Shown here: positions 26,798 through 35,041 of the stretch, in pieces
Layout: each line of letters opens with the position of its first letter
How positions within the stretch are numbered: the first letter of the stretch is position 1
Source: an uncultured Clostridia bacterium
GTDB lineage: Bacteria; Bacillota; Clostridia; UMGS1883
Reading direction: 5' to 3'
NCBI GenBank assembly: GCA_947589005.1
Contig: CANPZO010000015.1
Coordinates: forward strand, 1-57,073
Length of the DNA: 57,073 nucleotides
Made by a program: the position numbers and the translations under genes
Notes under the pieces: generated by a model
Database searches by the model: none
What the model was told of the DNA's origin: nothing
Seen by the model: the letters and a program-made list of their open reading frames with translations, nothing else

Positions 26798-27312
26798 GGG
26801 GCTGTAAAAAAATGGCGCAGAACAACATCGGAACAGGCGTAACATCGCTTGTTCCGACTTTTTTTAATTTTTTCGGCGGCTTGAGGGCAAGCCGCCCTAC
26901 GGAGCACCAAAGTAACAAAGTGGTGTAGGGCAGGCTGCCTTCAGCCCGCCGCCCCTCATGACGGGCAAAAAACTCGCAAAAGGTTGTTAGTGAGCCAAAG
27001 CCGTCGCGAGGGCCGCTTTAGGCCCGAAGCAGGCGACGCGAACGTGACCTTTTGTGAAAAAGGAGGGGCAAGCCTTCGAGTGACGACTTTTCCGCAGAAA
27101 ATGTCGGAACGGAGACTGGCTTTGCCCCGACGCCGCCGAGTGGTGATTTTCGTTCGTAGTTCAAGGGCATAAAAATAAGAAAATTCGCTCGTAAGGGCGA
27201 ATTTTCTTCATTAATTATCGTTTTATTTTTGCTGATTGATTATTTAATGCTCAAATTTGCCTTAATAAAGGTCTGCTGCACTTGAACGGTCTGCGCTATT
27301 TTTTACAGCCCC
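26798..27312 (+). mobile_element. Non-autonomous inverted-repeat element, family A, second full copy
   Basis: A 515-bp segment with 22-23 base terminal inverted repeats (GGGGCTGTAAAAAAATGGCG at left, near-exact complement ending at 27312; one mismatch and one length difference). No coding capacity. Its right half matches 13950-14290. Its left half carries different hairpins, such as CGGAACAGGCG/CGCTTGTTCCG near 26841-26867 and a long foldback at 26873-26945. Confidence 0.82.
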
Positions 27313-27317
27313 TTTAT

Positions 27318-28073
27318 CTACATATCAGCTACCAAATCCTGCATATCGTACAATCCCGGGGCCTTGCCAACCATGAATTTGGCGGCCTTTACCGCGCCGA
27401 CGGCGAAAATCTCCTTGCTGGTGGCCCGGTGGGTCAGCTCCACCATTTCGTCCTGACCGGCGAAAAGCACCGTATGCTCACCCACGATGGTGCCGCCCCG
27501 AACGGAGTGAAGACCGATTTCCCGCTTGCTCCGCTTTTTGCGGACGTCGTGGCGGTCGTACACATACTCGTTGTCGGCCTTGCTGACGTCGTTGATGGCG
27601 TCGGCTATGGCCAGGGCCGTGCCGCTGGGCGCGTCAATTTTTTGATTGTGATGCTTTTCGATTATCTCGATGTCGAAGCTGTCCTCCAAAAGCTGGGCCG
27701 CCCGCCGGGCGAGCTGAATGAGCAGATTTATGCCGAGGCTCATGTTGGCGGAGAAAAAGATGGGCGCGTCTTTGGCAGCCTCGGCCAGCTCCTTTTTCTG
27801 CTCCGCCGAAAAGCCCGTGGTGGCCACTACCGCGGGAATGCCCGCCGCCTTCGCGAACTCAAGCGTGCCGGTAAGGGCCGAGGGGTGGGAAAAGTCGATT
27901 ATGACGTCGCCCTTTATTCCCCCGTTAAATTCGGTATAGACCGGAAAGCCGTTCTTTTTTTCTCCGCTGATGTCCACGCCGCAGACGATTCTCACATCGG
28001 GGTCGTTATCGGCCAGACGGCAGATTACCTGGCCCATTTTACCGTTGCAGCCCACAAGAATTATATCAGTCAT
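27318..28073 (-). CDS. dapB: 4-hydroxy-tetrahydrodipicolinate reductase
   Basis: A 251-residue enzyme of lysine/diaminopimelate synthesis. It has the nucleotide-binding GCNGKMGQ at the N-terminus, the catalytic EKHHNQKIDAPSGTAL segment, and ends with GLYDMQDLV. It reduces the product of DapA using NAD(P)H. It lies 24 bases downstream of dapA on the same strand, forming a two-gene operon. A family A element ends six bases beyond its stop codon and may terminate it. Confidence 0.95.
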   Translation of the reverse strand: MTDIILVGCNGKMGQVICRLADNDPDVRIVCGVDISGEKKNGFPVYTEFNGGIKGDVIIDFSHPSALTGTLEFAKAAGIPAVVATTGFSAEQKKELAEAAKDAPIFFSANMSLGINLLIQLARRAAQLLEDSFDIEIIEKHHNQKIDAPSGTALAIADAINDVSKADNEYVYDRHDVRKKRSKREIGLHSVRGGTIVGEHTVLFAGQDEMVELTHRATSKEIFAVGAVKAAKFMVGKAPGLYDMQDLVADM

Positions 28074-28097
28074 GGCGGTCTCCTTTGTTATGTAAAA

Positions 28098-28982
28098 TTA
28101 TTTTATCAGGCCGTAAGCCTTCATCGCGCCCTTGAGCCGCTCATAATTGGCGGGCGACATTTCTGACAGAGGCAGACGAAGCTCTCCGGCGTCGAAGCCC
28201 ATCATCCGCATGGCGGTCTTTACGGGAATGGGATTTACTTCGCAGAACAGGGCGTTTATCAGGTCCAGAGAATAGAGCTGTATCTTTGCGGCGGCCTTGT
28301 AGTCGCCCTCGAGACACTTGGCTATCATTTCGTGGCTCTGACGGGGTGCGACATTGGCCAGCACGGAAATGGTGCCTATGCCGCCGATGGAACATATGGC
28401 CACGTTCATGTCGTCGTTGCCGCTGTAAACGTCGATGCGGTCCCCGCAGAGCGCCAGCATTTGAGCGGTGACGGCAATGTTGCCGCCGGCCTCCTTGATG
28501 GCGGCGATATTGGGGTGGTCCGCCAGCTTGTCGAGGGTGGCGGGGGCGATGGAGCAGCCAGTCCTGGAAGGCACATTATAGAGAATTATGGGGATATTTA
28601 CGCTGTCGGCCATGAGGGTGAAGTGCTTTATAAGTCCGTCCTGAGTGGCCTTGTTGTAATAGGGGGTCACATGGAGAAGGGCGTCGGCGCCCAGCTTTTC
28701 GGCGGACTTGCTCAGCTCCGCACCGTGGCGGCTGTCGTTGCTGCCGGTGCCGGCTATGACCGGTATCCGTCCGTCGACCCTTTTTACAACTCTTTCTATA
28801 ACGCTGAGGTGCTCCTTATCATCCATTGTGGAAGCCTCGCCGGTGGTGCCGCAGGCGATTATGGCGTCGGTGCCGTTTTCTACCTGAAACTCCACAAGTC
28901 TGTCCAGCTCCCCGTAATTTACACCTGTGTTGGTGAAGGGCGTTATAAGGGCGCAGCCTGAGCCTTTGAAAACAGTTGACAT
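28098..28982 (-). CDS. dapA: 4-hydroxy-tetrahydrodipicolinate synthase
   Basis: A 294-residue TIM-barrel aldolase that condenses pyruvate with aspartate semialdehyde. It has GTTGEASTM near residues 45-53, the ILYNVPSRTG tyrosine/arginine motif, and the Schiff-base lysine in AAIKEAGGN. Full length. Start ATG 28982 follows an aaggaaggt site. First gene of the dapA-dapB operon, driven by the promoter at 29055-29083. No lysine riboswitch was recognised in the short leader. Confidence 0.95.
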   Translation of the reverse strand: MSTVFKGSGCALITPFTNTGVNYGELDRLVEFQVENGTDAIIACGTTGEASTMDDKEHLSVIERVVKRVDGRIPVIAGTGSNDSRHGAELSKSAEKLGADALLHVTPYYNKATQDGLIKHFTLMADSVNIPIILYNVPSRTGCSIAPATLDKLADHPNIAAIKEAGGNIAVTAQMLALCGDRIDVYSGNDDMNVAICSIGGIGTISVLANVAPRQSHEMIAKCLEGDYKAAAKIQLYSLDLINALFCEVNPIPVKTAMRMMGFDAGELRLPLSEMSPANYERLKGAMKAYGLIK

Positions 28983-29054
28983 GGTATTTACCTTCCTTTT
29001 ATTAAAATCAATTTATACTATGTAATTTTTGAGGATATTGTCATCCTATTTATA

Positions 29055-29083
29055 AGTATACCATTTTATATATCCGCTGTCAA
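29055..29083 (-). promoter_or_regulatory. Promoter of dapAB
   Basis: On the minus strand: -35 TTGACA (29083-29078) and -10 TATACT (29060-29055), 17-base spacer. The leader is about 65 bases. Confidence 0.8.
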
Positions 29084-29190
29084 ACTCTTTTTGTCTAAAT
29101 TCGCAGAAAATTTTAAAGGAATTTTGTATGTGCCGTCGAAAATATAAAATAAGGAACTTCGACGCTTGCATTGTGAAAGGAGAAGGCGGA

Positions 29191-30447
29191 ATGTCCGTTG
29201 TGATGGTGGGGCTGAAAAAATTTCTTCCGGCCCTGTTTGTTGCTTTACTTATGATGAGCGCCGCGGTCTTTGCGGCCGATGACGGCGAGGTAAGGGTGGG
29301 ACTCCGGGACGGAGGGATAACCTCCGCCGCCCTGACGGGTGAAAGCGGCCTTGAGTTCAGCGACGCCGCCACCGGAGAGGCGCTTTACACCGCCGCACCC
29401 GGCGAAACGGTGCACGTAAGCCTCAGCGGGGGCGGCTTTGCCGCCGAAGGGAGGTTCACGGCCTCGGGTGAGGAGCTGGCCGTCCGCTCCGAGGGACCGA
29501 TAGCCTATGACGGGCAGAGGTATCGGGGGCGGTTCCTGCTGAAAAACGGCGGCGGGAAAATAAGCGTGATAAATATAATACATATGGACGAATATCTTTA
29601 CAGCGTGCTGGGCAAGGAAATGAGCGACTCTTTCCCCATGGAGGCCCTCAAGGCTCAGGCCATCTGCGCGAAGAACTTTGTCTGGGGCGAGGAGGGACGC
29701 CACGGCGGGGATTTCGACGTATGCGCCACGACCCACTGTCAGGTGTATTCCGGCGTCAGCGGCGAGTCCGAGGCCACGCGGACGGCGGTTGACGCGGTCA
29801 GCGGAAAGGCCGCCTATTACGACGGCGAGATAGTGCCGCTGTACTTTTTCGCCACCAGTGGCGGCGCTACCGAGAGCGTGGAAAATGTCTGGGGCTACGC
29901 GGCGCCGTACCTTCGGTCTGTGCCGGACCCCGACGAGCCGGCGGACAAGGCCAGCCGCTACACCTGGACGGTGGAGCTCACCGCCGGTGAAATAAAGGAA
30001 AAGCTGGCGTCCGCCGGGGTGGATATCGGCGACATAACCGCCGTTACCGTGGACGAGACCACTCCCTCCGGACGGGCTCTAAGTCTGACCTTCACCGGCA
30101 CAAACGGTACGCACACCGTCCGCAAAAGCGCCTGCCGCAGTATTCTGGGCTTTAACAGCCAGTGGTTCACCGTTGACGGCGGTTCCGTGATGATTGCCGT
30201 CGGCGGCGCGGTGCAGGGCGGCTCGGTCCTCACCGGGAACGGCCTTGCCCGGCTGGACGGACGCAGCGTCCTTACCGCCGGCGGCGTCGTTGCCTTTTCC
30301 GGCGGCTCGGGGGACTATACCTTTAACGGACGGGGCTACGGCCACGGCGTGGGCATGAGCCAGTGGGGAGCCTACGGCATGGCCATGGCGGGCTATGATT
30401 ACGAGGAAATACTGGAGCACTATTTTACGGGAATATATATTCGGTAG
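29191..30447 (+). CDS. SpoIID/LytB-domain protein (peptidoglycan-acting)
   Basis: A 418-residue exported protein with an N-terminal hydrophobic signal segment (KKFLPALFVALLMMSAAVFA) and a SpoIID domain: MDEYLYSVLGKEM, PMEALKAQAI, ATTHCQVY, YFFATSGG, ENVWG, and the C-terminal GRGYGHGVGMSQWGAYGMA. SpoIID is a lytic transglycosylase acting on peptidoglycan in engulfment; paralogues (LytB/Amp) act in vegetative cells. The N-terminal region (30-115) is unrecognised. Start 29191 is chosen for its ggagaaggcgg site. It overlaps nothing and is followed by the YigZ gene nine bases later. Confidence 0.85.
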   Translation: MSVVMVGLKKFLPALFVALLMMSAAVFAADDGEVRVGLRDGGITSAALTGESGLEFSDAATGEALYTAAPGETVHVSLSGGGFAAEGRFTASGEELAVRSEGPIAYDGQRYRGRFLLKNGGGKISVINIIHMDEYLYSVLGKEMSDSFPMEALKAQAICAKNFVWGEEGRHGGDFDVCATTHCQVYSGVSGESEATRTAVDAVSGKAAYYDGEIVPLYFFATSGGATESVENVWGYAAPYLRSVPDPDEPADKASRYTWTVELTAGEIKEKLASAGVDIGDITAVTVDETTPSGRALSLTFTGTNGTHTVRKSACRSILGFNSQWFTVDGGSVMIAVGGAVQGGSVLTGNGLARLDGRSVLTAGGVVAFSGGSGDYTFNGRGYGHGVGMSQWGAYGMAMAGYDYEEILEHYFTGIYIR

Positions 30448-30456
30448 GAGAACGCT

Positions 30457-31089
30457 ATGGACGAAAGCTACAAAACCGTCAGGCGGGCGGCCTCGGCGGA
30501 GTTTACGGAGAAGAAAAGCCGTTTTATCGGCTATTGCCGTCCTGTGAGCACGGAGGAGGAGGCGCTGGCCTTTATCGAGAGCGTCCGCGCCCGGCACCGG
30601 GAAGCCTCTCACAATGTTTACGCCTACATACTTCGGGAAAACAATATTATGCGCTACAGCGACGACGGCGAACCCGGCGGCACAGCCGGACTGCCCACGC
30701 TTGAGGTCCTCCGCAAGGAGGGCCTTACCGACGTGGCGGTTGTGGTGACGCGGTATTTCGGCGGGGTGCTGCTTGGGGCGGGAGGATTGGTTCGGGCCTA
30801 CGGCAAGAGCGCGCGCATGGGCGTGGACGCCGCCGTCAGGGTGGAAAAGCTCCTCTGCCGGATATATTCGGTAAAGACCGACTATTCCCTGTACGGCAGG
30901 CTCCAGTACGCCGTGATGGAGGGCGGTTATATCCTCAAGGACACGGCCTTCACCGGCGGGGTGGAGCTGACGGTCTGCGTCCGACTTGACCGCTGCGCCG
31001 AATTTGAAAAGCTGATAACCGAGGAGAGCAGCGGCAGGAACTTTGCCGAGCCCCTCGGTGAGGAATATATCGAGGTGGAAATAAAATAA
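30457..31089 (+). CDS. YigZ/IMPACT-family protein
   Basis: A 210-residue protein of the YigZ (UPF0029) family. The conserved SRFIGYCRPV, SHNVYAY, YSDDGEPGGTAGLP and VTRYFGGVLLGAGGLVRAY motifs are all present, followed by a C-terminal ferredoxin-like domain. The molecular role of the family is uncertain. It follows the SpoIID-like gene by nine bases with a taggag site and is likely co-transcribed. Confidence 0.92.
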   Translation: MDESYKTVRRAASAEFTEKKSRFIGYCRPVSTEEEALAFIESVRARHREASHNVYAYILRENNIMRYSDDGEPGGTAGLPTLEVLRKEGLTDVAVVVTRYFGGVLLGAGGLVRAYGKSARMGVDAAVRVEKLLCRIYSVKTDYSLYGRLQYAVMEGGYILKDTAFTGGVELTVCVRLDRCAEFEKLITEESSGRNFAEPLGEEYIEVEIK

Positions 31090-31106
31090 GTCGCCGCAAG
31101 CGAATT

Positions 31107-31190
31107 AGGCTTGCGACGACGCTGTTTTACGCGATTTTTTTGGACAGCCCCTGTGCCTCCAGATTACATAGTAGGTTTTTTTACGGTCCC
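31107..31190 (-). repeat. Family A repeat, end fragment
   Basis: Read on the minus strand it starts GGGACCGTAAAAAAACC and continues with gtaatctgg, cacaggggctgtcc, aaaaaaatcgcg and gcgtcgtcgcaag, matching the left end of the element at 13771. Only the end is present. A short foldback (ttgcgacgac region with tcgccgcaagc at 31091) may help terminate the YigZ transcript. Confidence 0.65.
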
Positions 31191-31200
31191 TTTTCTTTAA

Positions 31201-31473
31201 TTATATCCGCATTAAATCACTGTGAGAGCCTGTTCTGGAAAGGAGAAGCTCATTGCCGCTTACGGCATAGATGAGCAGCCAGTCGGGTGCTATGTGACAT
31301 TCGCTGTAACCGGCGTAATTACCTGAAAGACTGTGATTTCTGTTTTTCGCCGGCAAGGAAGCGGGTATCCTCAAAGTGTCAATAACATCCTTGAGCAGCT
31401 CCATATCCCAGCCCCTTTTGACGCACAGCTTAAAGTCGTGCTTAAATTTTGAGGAATATCTTACGTCAAGCAT
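31201..31473 (-). CDS. YafQ/RelE-type mRNA interferase toxin
   Basis: A 90-residue toxin of the YafQ subgroup of RelE-like proteins. The hallmark stretch HSLSGNYAGYSECHIAPDWLLIY and the C-terminal LLSRTGSHSDL are present, containing the histidines and the aspartate used for mRNA cleavage in the family. It starts one base after the antitoxin stop codon. It would cleave mRNA on the ribosome when the antitoxin is lost. Confidence 0.9.
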   Translation of the reverse strand: MLDVRYSSKFKHDFKLCVKRGWDMELLKDVIDTLRIPASLPAKNRNHSLSGNYAGYSECHIAPDWLLIYAVSGNELLLSRTGSHSDLMRI

Positions 31474-31474
31474 T

Positions 31475-31681
31475 TTATTCCGCCAACTCTTTGAACAAAG
31501 CCTCGGTGCTGCCGCTGAAGCTTTGTCCGCCGCCCTCGTTCAGCTCGTCCATCGCTTTGACCGTTTCGGCGTTGGGAGAAAATTCGGAGAGAGCCGCGCC
31601 CTGTAAAAAATAAACGACGTAGGCCAGCTTGTCTTCGGGTATTTGGTTTATCAGTTCAATAGCCTTTTCTTTGTTTGACAT
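31475..31681 (-). CDS. Antitoxin partner of the YafQ-type toxin
   Basis: A 68-residue acidic protein (MSNKEKAIELINQIPEDKLAYVV) encoded directly ahead of the toxin. The N-terminal helix pattern with IPEDKL is common in small Firmicute antitoxins. The start at 31681 is preferred over the longer frame because of a aggtgat site upstream. The C-terminal half (SGSTEALFKELAE) probably wraps the toxin. DNA-binding autoregulation is possible but not visible. Confidence 0.78.
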   Translation of the reverse strand: MSNKEKAIELINQIPEDKLAYVVYFLQGAALSEFSPNAETVKAMDELNEGGGQSFSGSTEALFKELAE

Positions 31682-31750
31682 TTGTATCACCTCTGATTTT
31701 ATTATACGCCGCGACGCGGCAAAAATCAAGAGGTATTTTTATTTTTTCAA

Positions 31751-31807
31751 TCTTAATAAAATCTTAAGAATTTTCCCATTAAAATCTTAAGCTTCCCATG
31801 ATACAAT
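31751..31807 (+). promoter_or_regulatory. Promoter with three direct TCTTAA repeats
   Basis: TCTTAA occurs at 31751-31756, 31762-31767 and 31785-31790, spaced 11 and 23 bases (one and about two helical turns). A -10 TACAAT lies at 31802-31807, and the -35 is weak. Direct repeats at 11-base spacing are the usual operator of OmpR/PhoB-type regulators, so autoregulation by the response regulator at 31838 is likely. Confidence 0.65.
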
Positions 31808-31837
31808 ATAGGCACAAGCGAAAAAGGAGTGACAACA

Positions 31838-32521
31838 ATGCAGACGATACTTGTGGTCGATGACGACCGCGAAATAGTGGAAAGCATATCCATTTATCTT
31901 CGGGCCGAGGGGTACGAGGTGCTGAAAGCCTACGACGGACTGGAGGCCCTCGACGCGGCGGTTCAGAAAGCCGTCCATCTTATAGTGCTGGACATAATGA
32001 TGCCCCAGATGGACGGCATAGAGACCTTGCTGAATTTGCGGAAAACAAAAAATATTCCGGTCATTCTCCTAAGCGCCAAAAGCGAGGACGCCGACAAAAT
32101 CCTGGGCCTGACCGCCGGGGCCGACGACTATGTGACCAAGCCCTTCAACCCCGCCGAGCTGGTTGCAAGGGTCAAGTCCCAGCTGCGCCGCTATACCCGT
32201 CTGGGCAGCGCGGTCGAGACCGAAAACAAAATTATTGTGGACGGCCTGACCATAGACACCGAGGCCAAGACCGTCACAGTGGACGGGACGGAGGTAAAGC
32301 TGACCCCCATGGAGTACAAAATCCTTGAACTTCTGTGCAAAAACCGGGGCAAGGTCTATTCCGCCGACGCGATTTATCGGGCCGTGTGGAACGAGGACAC
32401 CGTTGTCAGCGACAACACCATCGCCGTGCATATCCGCCACATACGCGAAAAAATCGAGATAAATCCCAAGGAACCCCGCTACATAAAGGTGGTCTGGGGC
32501 ATAGGCTATAAGGTGCAGTGA
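31838..32521 (+). CDS. OmpR-family response regulator, VanR-like
   Basis: A 227-residue regulator. The receiver domain has acidic pocket DDD near residues 8-10, phospho-Asp in VLDIMMPQMDG (about residue 53) and Lys in DYVTKPF. The C-terminal winged helix (LTPMEYKILELLCKNRG, NTIAVHIRHIREKIE) binds DNA. Start ATG 31838 fits the aaaggag site better than the GTG at 31829. It forms an operon with the sensor kinase that starts 13 bases downstream. Confidence 0.93.
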   Translation: MQTILVVDDDREIVESISIYLRAEGYEVLKAYDGLEALDAAVQKAVHLIVLDIMMPQMDGIETLLNLRKTKNIPVILLSAKSEDADKILGLTAGADDYVTKPFNPAELVARVKSQLRRYTRLGSAVETENKIIVDGLTIDTEAKTVTVDGTEVKLTPMEYKILELLCKNRGKVYSADAIYRAVWNEDTVVSDNTIAVHIRHIREKIEINPKEPRYIKVVWGIGYKVQ

Positions 32522-32534
32522 GGAGGAGAACGGC

Positions 32535-34637
32535 ATGAAAGGATTTATGCGCGGCGGCGTCGCCAAAGCTGTCGCCTTTATACTGATTTTGGCCTGCGCC
32601 GCCGGAGCGGTGGTGGCCTTTATAGATATGGAGCCCTTCATAATGGGCGGTAACGGATATGCTTTTGAAAGCGATTTTGAGAACAGTGGGGCCTACTGGA
32701 ACGCCAAGTGGGAAATGATTTCCGCCCTTTCCGAGCCGAGCGCGGCGCAGACCGCCGAAAAGCTGGGGAAGATGGGCTGTCTGTACAGCATCGTCTCCAC
32801 CGCGGGAGAGAGCTACGACGGCGGTATAAATCCCGACGATGACAGCTATAAGGAGCTGCCCTACTGGTTTAAAACCGAAAAACGGGACTCGGTTAACGTG
32901 GTTAACGTGATAAATATGGAAATCGACCCGAATTCGCCGGTTTTGGTAAGCACCGCCCCGATTGACGACGAGGTCACGTCCGCGTCGGAAACGGAACAAG
33001 GTGAAAATACGCATACTCGCCCGTATTTTGACGAAAACGGTGTCGCGCATTTTAGCGAGGACACCTGGCAACACGGCGGATGGGGCGAAATAATCGACGA
33101 CAGCTGGCACGATCCGGGCATCGCATGGGACGGCGACTGGACGGTCTACGCCGGTATGACCGTTGAAATGTACGACAGTCTGCGCCTGAATTGGGAAAAA
33201 TCCAAGCGGTCGGCATTGATGCATGTTTACATAATCATTGCCCTGCTTGCGCTGTCGCTGGCGCTGCTCATTTACCTGCTGTGGGTCTGCGGCCGCAGGA
33301 ACGGGGACGAGGACGTCCACACCCTGCTGATTGACCGGGCGCCGCCCGAGCTGACGGCGGCGGTGGGCGGCGGAGCGTCATTCCTCCTTGTGCTGGGAAT
33401 TACCGCGCTTCTTGACGACGGCTTTCACAGCCGCGGCGCCATGCCCCTGATATATCCGCTGGCGGTTATGGCGGCGGTCGCGGCGGCGGCGCTGCTCGTC
33501 GCGACCGCCCAGTCGCTGACCCGCAGCGTCAAGGACCGAAGCTTCGCGTCGAAGCTTTTAAGCCTTAAGCTGATAAAGCTGCTCATAAGGGGGCTCAAGT
33601 GCCTGTGGAGGGCGGTAAAGAGGATTTTTGCCGCCATAGGCTCCGCGCTGCGCTACCTGTTCGGCCACAAAATCAGTTCGGCTGTGATGGCCATGTTCGC
33701 CGGCTACTCCCTTGTGACCGCCCTTATGCTCAGTATGCGTATGATGTTTTTGCCCCTCGCGCTGTTCGGCGCGGCGGAGTTTGCGCTGTACCGCTGGCTC
33801 CGTCAGGCGGACATGATTCAAAAGGGCATAAGCGAGATACGCTCCGGAAATACGGATTACAAGATAGAGGGCTGCACCTCGGTCCTTATGGCTCCCACCG
33901 CCGACAGCCTCAACTCCATAGGCGACGCGGTAAAGGAGAGCGTGGAGCGGGAGACGGCGGCCCAGCGTATGCGGAACGAGCTGATAACCAATGTTTCTCA
34001 CGACTTAAAGACGCCGCTTACCTCGATAATAAATTACGCCGACCTGCTGACCGCGCTTGACCTTTCGCCAAAGGAGGCCAACGATTACGCCAAAATCGTC
34101 CGGCAGAAGGGGGAGCGGCTGAAAAAGCTGACCCAGGATCTCTTTGACATTTCCAAGGCGGAGAGCGGCAGCGAGACCGTTGAGGCTGAAAGCCTTGACA
34201 TGGCCCTGCTCCTGCGTCAGTCGCTGGCCGAGCTGGGCAGCGAGATTGAAAAGAGCGGCCTGAGCTTTGTGACCGACATTCCCGAGGGCGAGGTGCCTGT
34301 CACCGGCGACGGAAAAAAGCTGTCTCGGGTCTTTGAAAACCTTCTTGTCAACGCCCTCAAGTATTCCATGATCGGCACCCGCGTCTATGTAAGCCTCCGC
34401 GTGGGGGAGGGCAGGGCCGTGGCGGAAATTAAAAATATCAGCGCCGAGCCCATGAACTTCGCCCCCTCCGAGATAACCGAACGATTTGTACGGGGTGACC
34501 GTTCCCGCTCCACCGAGGGCAGCGGCCTTGGTCTCGCCATAGCCAGAAGCTATACCGAGCTTTGCGGCGGCAGGCTGGATATATCCGTTGACGGCGACCT
34601 GTTCAAGGCCGAGGTGGAAATGAAAATCAGAAATTAA
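32535..34637 (+). CDS. Membrane sensor histidine kinase
   Basis: A 700-residue kinase. One membrane segment near residues 10-30 is followed by an external domain of about 200 residues, then four or five more segments between about 230 and 420. The HisKA domain holds the phospho-His in NVSHDLKTPLTSI; the ATPase domain has the N box (ENLLVNALKYS) and GSGLGLAIA. The external domain is unrecognised, so the signal is unknown. VanS/YvcQ-like kinases respond to cell-envelope stress, a possible but unproven role. Partner: the response regulator just upstream. Confidence 0.92.
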   Translation: MKGFMRGGVAKAVAFILILACAAGAVVAFIDMEPFIMGGNGYAFESDFENSGAYWNAKWEMISALSEPSAAQTAEKLGKMGCLYSIVSTAGESYDGGINPDDDSYKELPYWFKTEKRDSVNVVNVINMEIDPNSPVLVSTAPIDDEVTSASETEQGENTHTRPYFDENGVAHFSEDTWQHGGWGEIIDDSWHDPGIAWDGDWTVYAGMTVEMYDSLRLNWEKSKRSALMHVYIIIALLALSLALLIYLLWVCGRRNGDEDVHTLLIDRAPPELTAAVGGGASFLLVLGITALLDDGFHSRGAMPLIYPLAVMAAVAAAALLVATAQSLTRSVKDRSFASKLLSLKLIKLLIRGLKCLWRAVKRIFAAIGSALRYLFGHKISSAVMAMFAGYSLVTALMLSMRMMFLPLALFGAAEFALYRWLRQADMIQKGISEIRSGNTDYKIEGCTSVLMAPTADSLNSIGDAVKESVERETAAQRMRNELITNVSHDLKTPLTSIINYADLLTALDLSPKEANDYAKIVRQKGERLKKLTQDLFDISKAESGSETVEAESLDMALLLRQSLAELGSEIEKSGLSFVTDIPEGEVPVTGDGKKLSRVFENLLVNALKYSMIGTRVYVSLRVGEGRAVAEIKNISAEPMNFAPSEITERFVRGDRSRSTEGSGLGLAIARSYTELCGGRLDISVDGDLFKAEVEMKIRN

Positions 34638-34939
34638 TGAAGCCGTTCCATGAGATGAACCCCAAAGATTAAACAAAATATAAACTTATGTTAATCCTCA
34701 ATAAAAATGTGGCATCGAGCGGCGAGGATTAGCATTAGCTCTTCAACAGCGATTGCCATTTCCCGCTTTCTCGCCGTATCCTTTCCTAACTAAGGCATTT
34801 AATTTTTTAGGTATTCATTCTCCTTGCGTTATTTAAAGAATTTCAACTGTTTCTTGCAAAAGGCTGCCCTGGGTCATATTTATCGGGGTCATGTGTTGCA
34901 AACCTACAATATATTTTCAGGTGTTTTTGCGGCGGGGGA
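34638..34939. other. Intergenic stretch with weak repeat similarity
   Basis: No gene is supported. The part near 34790-34822 (actaaggcatttaat, ggtattcattct) resembles 42065-42140 near gtrA, suggesting a decayed dispersed repeat. Confidence 0.4.
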
Positions 34940-34968
34940 TTGAAAAAGTTGGAGGTTTGTGGTAGAAT
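34940..34968 (+). promoter_or_regulatory. Promoter of rfbB
   Basis: -35 TTGAAA (34940-34945) and -10 TAGAAT (34963-34968), 17-base spacer; leader of about 65 bases. Confidence 0.65.
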
Positions 34969-35041
34969 ATCATCGCAGATTTGCTTCGCATTTATGCGCT
35001 GCCTCTGCCTATATACACCATTGTCATGGAAGGTGAGTTTA

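Noticed and set aside
28983-29054. Lysine riboswitch ahead of dapA
   Set aside because: The leader is about 65 bases, far too short for the lysine aptamer.
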